From positions 1-12,596 of the forward strand of contig CALUTA010000031.1 in the NCBI GenBank assembly GCA_944323585.1: a stretch of 12,596 bases of DNA, given 5' to 3'. The DNA is from Candidatus Gastranaerophilales bacterium. GTDB taxonomy: Bacteria > Cyanobacteriota > Vampirovibrionia > Gastranaerophilales > Gastranaerophilaceae. The notes under the pieces were generated by a model. The model did no database searches and had not been told where the DNA came from. It saw only the letters and a program-made list of their open reading frames with translations. The position numbers and the translations under genes were made by a program. Positions 1 to 6,193 of the stretch are shown piece after piece. The stretch's first letter is position 1, and each line of letters opens with the position of its first letter.

Positions 1-33
1 CCATCTAAGCGACCTTTGAAGGGCGGTGTGACC

Positions 34-315
34 ATGACAGAACAGAAAAAAGACTTTATTTTAAAACTGAAAATAGCTCCGAATTCTTCCAAAAATGAGA
101 TTATAAAGACGGAAGAAGGTGTAAAGGTAAAAATAACTGCCCTGCCGGTAGAAGGCAAAGCCAACAAAGCCTTAATTGAATTTTTGTCCAAAACTTTTAA
201 AATCTCAAAATCTTCTTTTGAGATAGTTAAAGGCGAAACTTCAAAAGAAAAAACTGTTCTTGTTAAGTGCAATGATGAAGAAAAGTTACAAAAACTTAAA
301 GATTTTCTGAAATAG
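34..315 (+). CDS. yggU: DUF167 / YggU (UPF0235) family protein
   Basis: Small protein of 93 residues from the ATG at 34. The frame stays open upstream through a TTG at 16, but a purine-rich AAGGGCGG at 19-26 lies 7 bases before the ATG, so the ATG is preferred. The family is recognised by the conserved core 'KLKIAPNSSKNEI', the segment 'VKVKITALPVEGKANKALIEF' split around residues 36-56, and a C-terminal 'SFEIVKGETSKEKTV', which together form the DUF167 alpha/beta fold. Its role is unknown in the family; it is widespread, small and soluble. It is followed after 68 bases by the 120-aa gene, and no clear terminator is visible between them. The family call is firm; no biochemical function can be given. 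Confidence 0.88.
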   Translation: MTEQKKDFILKLKIAPNSSKNEIIKTEEGVKVKITALPVEGKANKALIEFLSKTFKISKSSFEIVKGETSKEKTVLVKCNDEEKLQKLKDFLK

Positions 316-383
316 CGCAAATATTATTTTCACAAGCTTTAATAAAATCAAGATATCATATATATTTCTGGATTGGAGAAAAA

Positions 384-746
384 ATGTTTGTAAATCCTAT
401 TACCCCTTCATATAATACTTCATTCGGCTCAAAAGTTTCATTGTCCTTAAAGCAGAAATTGTGGACAGAGTCTTTTATGCTTGGAGAAAAGTATCTAAAC
501 AGAATGAATAGTAAAATCGACAGAATCGAAAGAAATGGACGGAATGATACCGTTATTGATACAATAAAATCTTCAAACGGAGATTTACAGCATATAATTG
601 TGAGAAATCCTAAAATTTCACACAAGGTAATGGTTGCTATATCTTCAAACGCAGATTTATATGACGCCTTTATGCGCGTAAAGGAAAATTATATAAAATT
701 AGCCGAAAACAAACTGGTAAATATGGCTTGTGATTATGATAATTAA
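384..746 (+). CDS. Uncharacterised 120-aa protein with N-terminal Phe-Gly leader
   Basis: I do not recognise the body of this protein. The start is supported by GGAG at 375-378, five bases before the ATG. The first 18 residues follow the pattern M-x-V-N-x-I-x6-S-F-G-x-K-V and match the N-terminus of the next gene position by position, although the rest of the two proteins shows no clear similarity. The remainder is charged, probably helical and soluble, with no hydrophobic segment long enough to cross a membrane and no classical signal peptide. It lies 30 bases upstream of the 172-aa gene in the same orientation, so the two are probably co-transcribed. Calling it a real gene rests on the RBS, the spacing, and the shared leader. 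Confidence 0.75.
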   Translation: MFVNPITPSYNTSFGSKVSLSLKQKLWTESFMLGEKYLNRMNSKIDRIERNGRNDTVIDTIKSSNGDLQHIIVRNPKISHKVMVAISSNADLYDAFMRVKENYIKLAENKLVNMACDYDN

Positions 747-776
747 ACAAAAGAAAACATTACGAAAGGATATAAA

Positions 777-1295
777 ATGCGTGTAAATTCTATAGATTTA
801 AATAATAAACCGTCATTCGGTTTGAAAATTAACGGACGAGTCGCAACGGAATTGTGCAGCGAAATATACGGGCGCAAACTCGCTTCGCAAATGCCAGCAT
901 ATGTGAAACATTTTGAAAAATTGAAAGCTTCAGGACTTGATTCTTCTGAGTTGTATATAGCAAAAAGTCTGAAGGATGATACTTTTGTATTAAAAAATCA
1001 TTCCATAACAACAGCGTATGAAAAACCGCTGGTTAAGGCTGAAAAGGGCAAACTTCTTGAAGCCTGGTTTAAAATCAAGCCTGAAGATATTAAAACCGCA
1101 GAAAAAATGTTGCAAGATGCAATTGGTGAAAAAAGAAACGGGCTTATTGAGATGGCGCAAAACCCTGTTGTGCGTACAATGCTCTATACAAAAAATAACG
1201 AAAAAGATATAGCAAAATCAGTACAAAAAATGGATGATGATTCTGTCATTGATCTTTATTACAGAGCCATGGATTTAATTAAACAATTTAAGTAA
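777..1295 (+). CDS. Uncharacterised 172-aa protein with N-terminal Phe-Gly leader
   Basis: Family not recognised. An RBS AAAGGA at 765-770 stands six bases before the ATG. The N-terminus has the same M-x-V-N-x-I-x6-S-F-G-x-K-I arrangement as the preceding gene. The rest is charged and Lys/Glu/Asp-rich, with several predicted helices: around residues 20-52, a stretch of about 90-130 containing 'KAEKGKLLEAWFKIKPED', and a C-terminal helix 'VIDLYYRAMDLIKQFK'. There is no membrane segment. It is probably the second gene of a two-gene unit. No strong terminator follows; within 15 bases of the stop a new promoter for the leader region begins. Confidence 0.78.
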   Translation: MRVNSIDLNNKPSFGLKINGRVATELCSEIYGRKLASQMPAYVKHFEKLKASGLDSSELYIAKSLKDDTFVLKNHSITTAYEKPLVKAEKGKLLEAWFKIKPEDIKTAEKMLQDAIGEKRNGLIEMAQNPVVRTMLYTKNNEKDIAKSVQKMDDDSVIDLYYRAMDLIKQFK

Positions 1296-1307
1296 ATAAT
1301 TCCATGC

Positions 1308-1336
1308 TTGAAAAATATTTTTTTTTATAATAAAAT
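1308..1336 (+). promoter_or_regulatory. Sigma-70-like promoter for the histidine-leader transcript
   Basis: TTGAAA at 1308-1313 and TAAAAT at 1331-1336 are separated by exactly 17 bases, so transcription would start near 1343, about 15 bases before the leader-peptide ATG. A second -10-like TATAAT at 1326-1331 overlaps the spacer but has only 12 bases to TTGAAA. This is inferred from consensus and position; the start has not been mapped. Confidence 0.6.
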
Positions 1337-1357
1337 CAACCCCGTAGGGAAAAACAA

Positions 1358-1423
1358 ATGGAAAATATGATTTTAAAACTTCATCATCACCATCATAGCA
1401 ACCTGAGGAAGGCTGTGAATTGA
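1358..1423 (+). CDS. Histidine leader peptide (21 aa, five consecutive His codons)
   Basis: A 21-codon ORF opens with ATG at 1358, behind an AGGGA at 1346-1350 (seven-base spacing), and stops at TGA 1421-1423. Codons 9-13 are CAT CAT CAC CAT CAT at 1382-1396, five His in a row, followed by Ser-Asn-Leu-Arg-Lys-Ala-Val-Asn. The organisation resembles the enterobacterial hisL leader, in which a run of His codons sits in a short peptide between promoter and attenuator. A ribosome lacking charged His-tRNA would stall at 1382-1396 and leave 1405-1414 free. A ribosome reaching the stop codon would cover it. The gene is too short for ordinary ORF finding. Reading it as a regulatory peptide is an inference, well supported by the RNA pairing downstream. 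Standing alone it could also be read as a His-rich metal-binding peptide, which is less likely. Confidence 0.82.
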   Translation: MENMILKLHHHHHSNLRKAVN

Positions 1424-1478
1424 TGGTTCGCGCAAAAGTTTAAAATCAATTCAATTCTAATAAAAGATGGCCTTTCTC
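1405..1478 (+). promoter_or_regulatory. Antiterminator hairpin of the histidine attenuator
   Basis: GAGGAAGGCT at 1405-1414, just past the His codons, pairs over ten consecutive positions (two of them G-U) with GGCCTTTCTC at 1469-1478. That second strand is the 5' arm of the downstream terminator. Nested inside is a perfect 9-bp stem, TGAATTGAT at 1416-1424 with ATCAATTCA at 1445-1453, enclosing a loop of 20 bases. The antiterminator and terminator are therefore mutually exclusive, as expected for ribosome-mediated attenuation. The pairings are read by eye; folding energies were not computed. Confidence 0.75.
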
Positions 1479-1509
1479 GGGATAACAAAAGCGTGAAAGG
1501 TTATTTTTT
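1469..1509 (+). terminator. Attenuator (conditional intrinsic terminator)
   Basis: GGCCTTTCTCG at 1469-1479 pairs with CGTGAAAGGTT at 1492-1502. The stem has one T-T mismatch and two terminal G-U pairs, around a 12-base loop. One base later a run of six T occupies 1504-1509. It lies between the leader peptide and the 455-aa gene, so it would stop transcription before that gene when the leader peptide is fully translated. Confidence 0.78.
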
Positions 1510-1558
1510 GCCATTAATGGCTTCATTAAAGTTTTAGAATTGAAAAAAGGAAAACAAA

Positions 1559-2926
1559 ATGTCATTTACAAATATTATATCGGCAGTCGGAAATACAAGC
1601 AGTGTTTACCCCCTTATCCTCAGAGATTGTGGGGTGGAAATCCCTTCAAAAGTCTACCTTACCTATCAGGAAAATAAGGATGATAAAAATGTTGCATTTC
1701 TCGCAACCAGAGAAAGAATAATTGATGAATATTTAACTTCAGCAGTTTGGCTTGGCGGGATTCCGCTTGTCGAGTGGGCAATTAATAAATTTATGATTAA
1801 GAAAAAAGGGTTTAACCCCGATGTTAATTTAAAACTTTTCAAAGAATCTGATTGCCAGGGAATTGATTATAATGTTAAATACTTTAAGGAAAGACTTGAG
1901 AAGGGGAATTTGAGCGAAAAACTTTCTAAAGAAATAAGCACTGCTATTGAAGATTTGAAAAAAGTTAAAAATAATAAAGCAGTGTATGAAAAATTGTTAT
2001 CCGTAAAATTCGCGGCTGCAACGGCTATTCCGATAGCTTTGATGGGCTTTGTTATTCCGAAAATGGTGTTCGGGCTTACCGCAAAAACAAAGGCTGCTCA
2101 AAAAGCTAAAAAAGAAAAACAGAAGGCTGTCGAATTACAAAATAAGCCTCAAAGCAACATTCCTTTCAAGGCTTTAAACAAGGACGTTTTCTCTTCAATG
2201 TCTTTGACAAATTCTTCTAAAATTGCGTTTTGCGGAAATCTGTCATCTTCCGTTGCGAACTTTACGACTTATCAAAAAATGGCTGCAATTGACGGAGGGT
2301 ATGCGCTTGGAAGAGTTGCAACCTCAAGAAAGAAAAATGAAGCGGTTGATATCGGTTTCAAAATGCTCGGGATGATGTTTTTAAACTATGTTGCGCCGAA
2401 ATATATTGAAAAAGTCCTTGATTTTTGTGCAAACAAATCGCTTAATCTTGATGTAAATCTTGATCCTCTGATGCTGGCTGATAAAGAATTTTTGGGGCAG
2501 ATTGCGGATAAATCGCTGAAACTTCCAAAAACTAATGACGGCAAAGAATTATTGAAATTTATTGACGAAAATCCGGACTCCTTATTTACAAAATATGCCG
2601 CAAAATTTGAAAAAGTTAAGATGATATATGAAAATCCGAAGTTAAAGAAAAACGGAATTCGTGACCCCAGAGCCTACGTAGATATAAAGGAACTGGCAAA
2701 CTTTAAAAAATCGATTGAAGATTTTGCCTCAAAAGCTTCTTCTTCCGGCGCAACATTTAAAGCTGTTCAAAAATTTGCGAAAAAAGCAAAGGTTGTAAAA
2801 TCTTTGAATATCTTAACAAATGTCGGCTTAAGCAGTTTTCTTCTTGCATACTGCCTGCCAAAGGTTCAATATGTGTTCAGAGAATGGTACACGGGTTCAA
2901 AACTTGAGCCCGGAATTGTAGATTAA
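1559..2926 (+). CDS. Uncharacterised 455-aa histidine-free putative membrane protein
   Basis: I do not recognise a family. The start is supported by a purine-rich stretch ending in AAAGGA at 1546-1551, seven bases before the ATG. Hydrophobic segments occur around residues 61-76 (weak), 151-173 (strong), 266-281 (weak) and 415-432 (moderate). A Lys/Ala/Gln-rich linker follows the second (about 174-195). A block 'NSSKIAFCGN' near 218-227 resembles the Phe-x-Gly leaders of neighbouring small proteins, but in the interior. The protein contains no histidine at all, although it lies behind an apparent histidine attenuator. No his-biosynthesis domain and no known permease fold is visible. It is a single-gene unit closed by a strong hairpin at 2941. 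A role in histidine stress or homeostasis is possible from the control region alone and is only inferred. Confidence 0.85.
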   Translation: MSFTNIISAVGNTSSVYPLILRDCGVEIPSKVYLTYQENKDDKNVAFLATRERIIDEYLTSAVWLGGIPLVEWAINKFMIKKKGFNPDVNLKLFKESDCQGIDYNVKYFKERLEKGNLSEKLSKEISTAIEDLKKVKNNKAVYEKLLSVKFAAATAIPIALMGFVIPKMVFGLTAKTKAAQKAKKEKQKAVELQNKPQSNIPFKALNKDVFSSMSLTNSSKIAFCGNLSSSVANFTTYQKMAAIDGGYALGRVATSRKKNEAVDIGFKMLGMMFLNYVAPKYIEKVLDFCANKSLNLDVNLDPLMLADKEFLGQIADKSLKLPKTNDGKELLKFIDENPDSLFTKYAAKFEKVKMIYENPKLKKNGIRDPRAYVDIKELANFKKSIEDFASKASSSGATFKAVQKFAKKAKVVKSLNILTNVGLSSFLLAYCLPKVQYVFREWYTGSKLEPGIVD

Positions 2927-2940
2927 ATTTTTATAAATTA

Positions 2941-2968
2941 AAAGCGGGTTTAATCAAAGCCCGCTTTT
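2941..2968. terminator. Probable bidirectional intrinsic terminator
   Basis: AAAGCGGGTTT at 2941-2951 pairs with AAAGCCCGCTTT at 2957-2967 through an 11-position stem (one G-U) and a five-base loop. A T tract follows on the + strand, and an AT-rich T-containing tract follows on the - strand. It sits between the convergent ends of the 455-aa gene (2926) and the uracil-DNA glycosylase gene (3001), so it can serve both. Confidence 0.88.
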
Positions 2969-3000
2969 ACTGGAATGTATGAAAGGAAATTATTGTAAAG

Positions 3001-3657
3001 TTATACACAGGCAAGTTCTTTATTTTCAGCTTCACCTGTAACAACATCCGTAAATCTTTGAACATCATTAAGGTAAGTGTTTTTGATTTCTCTTAAATCT
3101 CTTGCCATCAAGGTTCTCGGAGCATTTTCCGCAAGAGAATGGTTTCTCAAAAGATATGACGGGTGGAAAATAGTCATTGCAGGATAATCAACACCATCAA
3201 CCGTAATAGTCATCCACTGTCCTCTGATTTTAGAGATTGTTGTTTTCTTGTCAAGTTCAACGAAAGATTTAAGAGCCGTTGCCCCGCAAAGAATGATAGC
3301 ACGAGGTTTGATAAAATCAATCTGAGCATTTAAAAATTTGCGGCATGCTGCTTTTTCTTCATCTGTCGGAACTCTGTTTTCCGGAGGTCTGCATTTTACT
3401 GTATTTGTAATATACAGATCTTCCTGTCTGGATATACCGGCAGCAGCCAGAAATTCGTCCAAAAGCTGTCCGGCACGACCGACAAAAGGCATTCCGCTTT
3501 CATCTTCTATTTCACCGGGTGCTTCACCTATAAAAACTATTTTTGCAGTGTCTGCATTTCCGTCGCCAAAAACTACATTTTTACGGTTTTTAGCCAGATC
3601 GCATCCTTTGCAAGCGTTACACTTTTGTCTTACTATCTCCAGACATTGTTGTTTCAT
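3001..3657 (-). CDS. Family 4 uracil-DNA glycosylase (Fe-S type)
   Basis: A 218-residue enzyme of the family 4 uracil-DNA glycosylases, which excise uracil from DNA and start base excision repair. The diagnostic features are present. Motif 1 is 'GEAPGEIED' at residues 44-52, followed by 'GMPFVGRAGQLL' (55-66), the uracil-pocket region typical of the family. 'TNTVKCRPPENR' lies near 84-95. Motif 2, 'HPSYLLR', is at 165-171 with catalytic-loop His165. Four cysteines at 16, 19, 89 and 105 match the [4Fe-4S] ligands. The ATG at 3657 is preceded by a GGAGAG-type RBS lying inside the upstream symporter gene. The two genes overlap by 41 bases, so translation is probably coupled. The C-terminal ~20 residues extend past the usual core. 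The function is safe at family level. Confidence 0.95.
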   Translation of the reverse strand: MKQQCLEIVRQKCNACKGCDLAKNRKNVVFGDGNADTAKIVFIGEAPGEIEDESGMPFVGRAGQLLDEFLAAAGISRQEDLYITNTVKCRPPENRVPTDEEKAACRKFLNAQIDFIKPRAIILCGATALKSFVELDKKTTISKIRGQWMTITVDGVDYPAMTIFHPSYLLRNHSLAENAPRTLMARDLREIKNTYLNDVQRFTDVVTGEAENKELACV

Positions 3658-5143
3658 CTTTTCTCTCTCCTTGTTTATACGTGTTATTTTTGAATAATCC
3701 TACATTATATTTTTTACAATATCGTTTCAAATCTTTTATGACAACCTCCGAAAGTATGAAAACTGCAAATAAATTCGGAACTGCCAAGAATAATGTAAAG
3801 GCATCTGAAAGGTTTATTATGCTTTTAAAGTTCATTGCAGAGCCAACTACAATGAATAAACAATATATTACCTGAAAAGTTCTGGTTGTCAATTTTGAGT
3901 TTCCAAAAAGGAAATTCCAGCTTTTGATTCCGTAGTAAGATCCGCAGAGCATGGTTGATAATACAAAGCAGCTTGCCATAACGGTTAAAAGTATCGGGAA
4001 GAACGGGCAGACAGAGCCGAAAGCTTTTGATGTAAGTTCAATCCCGGCAAGCCCGGTATAATCAAGAAATGCTCCGGAAATCACAATTACAAAAGCCGTT
4101 GCGCTTCCGACAATAACAGTATCCACGAACGGCTGGAGCATGGCAATGAAGGCCTGCACAACGGGTTTGTTTGTTCTGACGGCTGAAAAAGCAATCGGAG
4201 CTGTACCAAGACCTGCTTCGTTTGCAAACATAGCACGTCTAAAGCCCCAGAGCATACAGGCAAACATTCCGCCTGCTAGTGCCTGCGGTTTGAACGCTTC
4301 TTTAATAACAAGAGCAATTGCATGCGGGAAATGGTGCATGTTGCATATACATACGGCAAACGCTGTCATAACATACAAACTGCACATAACTGGGGTTACT
4401 TTGGAGGTGAATTTTCCGATAGCCTTAATTCCGCCGATTATTGTGAAATAAGTAATTACTGCCACAATCAGCCCCAAAAGCCAGCTTTGTTCCGCAAAGA
4501 AACTGTTTTCACCGCCTGTTACTTCCGTTATTTGAGTTGTCATGGCATTTATCTGGAATAAGTTCCACCCGCCAATCATTGCGAAAATACAGCAAAGTGC
4601 ATATATTTTTGATAAATAAGGGGCAAATTTTCCGAAAATTTTGTGGTTTTTGAGTCCGTTTTGAATATAATACATCGGCCCGCCGTCAACTGTTCCGTCG
4701 GGTTGGACCTGTCTGAACTTAAGCCCTAACAAAACTTCCGCAAACTTTAATGCCATTGAGAAAAATCCGGCAACAATCATCCAGAAGATTACACCGGGGC
4801 CTCCGATTGAAACAGCCGCCGCAGACCCTGCAACATTCCCTATTCCGGCAGAAGCTGAAATTGTCGCTGTCAGTGCCTGAAATGATGACACTTCACCTTT
4901 CTTTTTCCTTTGAATTAAGTCTTTGTGTTCATAGTTTTTGGTAATGAGTTTTATGGCATGTTTAAAGCCCCAGATTCCGATAAAACCTGTCCTGAAAGTA
5001 AAATAAATTGCGGCCGCCATCAAAAGTGCAACGAGAAGCTGGACTTCCACCCCGTTAATATTAACGGAACAAAAGATTATCCCTGAAATTTTGTCGGCTA
5101 TTGGTGATAAAAAGCTATCTATAAGATTATCTAAACTCATCAT
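3617..5143 (-). CDS. Alanine/glycine:cation symporter family protein (AGCS)
   Basis: A 508-residue integral membrane transporter that probably imports alanine or glycine with Na+ or H+. AGCS signatures are clear: 'FQALTATISASAGIGNVAG' at residues 88-106, 'GGPGVIFWM' at 114-122, 'DGGPMYYI' at 153-160, and 'FANEAGLGTAPIA' at 306-318. About ten to eleven hydrophobic helices run from residue 33 to about 469. A hydrophilic cytosolic tail of about 40 residues follows, and its last residues are encoded within the overlapping glycosylase gene. Two adjacent ATG codons (5143 and 5140) can start it. No Shine-Dalgarno sequence is visible, and the best promoter places the transcript start almost at the ATG. 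It is the first gene of a two-gene unit with the glycosylase. The exact substrate cannot be read from the sequence. Confidence 0.95.
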   Translation of the reverse strand: MMSLDNLIDSFLSPIADKISGIIFCSVNINGVEVQLLVALLMAAAIYFTFRTGFIGIWGFKHAIKLITKNYEHKDLIQRKKKGEVSSFQALTATISASAGIGNVAGSAAAVSIGGPGVIFWMIVAGFFSMALKFAEVLLGLKFRQVQPDGTVDGGPMYYIQNGLKNHKIFGKFAPYLSKIYALCCIFAMIGGWNLFQINAMTTQITEVTGGENSFFAEQSWLLGLIVAVITYFTIIGGIKAIGKFTSKVTPVMCSLYVMTAFAVCICNMHHFPHAIALVIKEAFKPQALAGGMFACMLWGFRRAMFANEAGLGTAPIAFSAVRTNKPVVQAFIAMLQPFVDTVIVGSATAFVIVISGAFLDYTGLAGIELTSKAFGSVCPFFPILLTVMASCFVLSTMLCGSYYGIKSWNFLFGNSKLTTRTFQVIYCLFIVVGSAMNFKSIINLSDAFTLFLAVPNLFAVFILSEVVIKDLKRYCKKYNVGLFKNNTYKQGERKDETTMSGDSKTKV

Positions 5144-5147
5144 TTAT

Positions 5148-5175
5148 ATTTTAATATAAACATGATATATGACAA
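5148..5175 (-). promoter_or_regulatory. Candidate promoter of the AGCS-glycosylase unit
   Basis: Read on the - strand, TTGTCA at 5175-5170 and TAAAAT at 5153-5148 are separated by 16 bases. The predicted start falls at about 5141-5143, on the ATG itself, implying an almost leaderless mRNA, in agreement with the absence of an RBS. An overlapping TATATT at 5158-5153 is an alternative -10 but is too close to TTGTCA. Confidence 0.42.
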
Positions 5176-5239
5176 AATTAAGGGGTGTGTTTAAAACCCT
5201 AAATGAATTTTTATTTTAAATTTAAGGTATTGATATAAA

Positions 5240-6013
5240 TCAGGCCGTTTTGAGATTAATATAATCCGCGCTGTTTACGTAATTTGCAAGAGCCTTGAAT
5301 ACAAACGGATGGAGTTTTCCGTCTTTTACATCTGCATAAATAATTGTAAGTGCCTGCTCAGGGGTGAATGCTTCCTTGTACGGCCGTTTTTCCGTAAGGG
5401 CTGAGTATTTATCTGCCATTGTGAGAATTTGCAGGTTTAAATCCGCTCTGAAATCTTTATTCACAAACGGATACCCGCTTTTCTTTGCATTCTGGTGGTG
5501 GTTGCGGATAAGATTAAGTGTTGTTTTATCAAGGTTGGTGTTTTTTAGGATTTCATAGCCAAGTTCTGAATGTTGGTGCATAATTTTTGTTTCATTTTCA
5601 TTAAGTTTTGTCTTTTTGTTAAGAATTTCCTCAGGAATCAGCACTTTGCCTATATCGTGGAGGTATGAAGCATCAGACAATGCTTTTTCGTTGACAAAGT
5701 TTTTAAGTGAAAACGGAAGATTTTGCACAATACCTTTTGAAATCCTCTGCACATCACGGCAATGATTGTCCAGAACGGGTTTGAAGCTTGCGTAGTTGAT
5801 ATTCAGAGGTATTCCTGATTCTTTTAGGATAGAACTGATTTTAGGGTTTGAATTTATCAACTTTGTAACAGCTTGTTCAGTCGTGAATCTTTCCGGCAGA
5901 CTGCTTTCAAATCTGTCGTCTTGTGGCATTGTGCCGAATCGCACCTGCGTCTGACGCTGAGGGATACTGCCGGTCGAATTTACACGTAAATAGGGATTAA
6001 GATCTATTCCCAT
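5240..6013 (-). CDS. HD-GYP-type HD-domain phosphohydrolase with Phe-Gly leader
   Basis: A 257-residue protein whose residues ~80-250 form an HD-GYP-like domain, the family that hydrolyses cyclic di-GMP. Visible motifs are H84, 'HDIGKVLIPEEIL' at 119-131, 'HQHSELGYEIL' at 146-156, 'HH' at 172-173 with 'GYP' at 180-182, and 'ADKYSALTEKRPYKEA' at 200-215. The presumptive metal ligands H119, D120, H148, H172, H173 and D201 are present. It is variant in places: the usual HHE reads HHQ, and the usual acidic residue before G-Y-P is missing. There is no receiver or sensor domain. Instead a short N-terminal region carries 'RVNS' (10-13) and 'RFG' (25-27), like the leaders of the two small proteins at 384 and 777. 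The RBS AAAGGTG is some 12 bases from the ATG, a loose spacing. Enzyme activity is likely but not certain. Confidence 0.88.
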   Translation of the reverse strand: MGIDLNPYLRVNSTGSIPQRQTQVRFGTMPQDDRFESSLPERFTTEQAVTKLINSNPKISSILKESGIPLNINYASFKPVLDNHCRDVQRISKGIVQNLPFSLKNFVNEKALSDASYLHDIGKVLIPEEILNKKTKLNENETKIMHQHSELGYEILKNTNLDKTTLNLIRNHHQNAKKSGYPFVNKDFRADLNLQILTMADKYSALTEKRPYKEAFTPEQALTIIYADVKDGKLHPFVFKALANYVNSADYINLKTA

Positions 6014-6122
6014 TTATTCTACACACCTTTTTCACTACACTTATGTATTAATAAAGTATTTGTGCTTTTCAGGATTGCCGAAATTTTTGTGTTTATTAAT
6101 AAATTGTTACCTGGTCGGTTAA

Positions 6123-6151
6123 TTGATTTTATTTTAAATTAAGTTTATATT
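6123..6151 (+). promoter_or_regulatory. Candidate promoter for the ketopantoate reductase-like gene
   Basis: TTGATT at 6123-6128 and TATATT at 6146-6151 are spaced by 17 bases, with a start expected near 6158, about 36 bases before the ATG at 6194. It lies in the 180-base divergent region between the HD-GYP gene and this gene. The surroundings are very AT-rich, so chance matches are common. Confidence 0.4.
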
Positions 6152-6193
6152 CAGATCATAATTAAAAATTTAAAAAGTGATAAAATAAAAATT

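Noticed and set aside
1..19. Possible end of an upstream gene: five open codons and a TGA at 17-19.
   Set aside because: Only five codons are inside the window, too few to support a gene or a frame.
1382..1396. His run as a metal-binding peptide rather than a regulatory leader.
   Set aside because: The placement between promoter, antiterminator strand and terminator is what attenuation requires; a metal peptide would not need the RNA pairing.
1415..1440. T-box-like string 'TGGTTCGCG' in the leader region.
   Set aside because: It lacks the full T-box consensus, and there is no stem I specifier loop; the leader peptide with five His codons and competing hairpins explains the region better.
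1423..1443. Six-codon ORF starting in the TGATG that overlaps the leader stop, with GAGGAAGG ahead of it.
   Set aside because: The GAGGAAGG is better explained as the antiterminator strand; six codons carry no recognisable content.
1510..1521. Short palindrome GCCATTAATGGC directly after the T run.
   Set aside because: The stem is only four bases plus an AT centre, with no clear role; probably chance.
6046..6103. Two copies of TATTAATA(AA) palindromes in the divergent promoter region.
   Set aside because: Very AT-rich DNA gives such palindromes often; spacing and flanks differ, so an operator cannot be supported.
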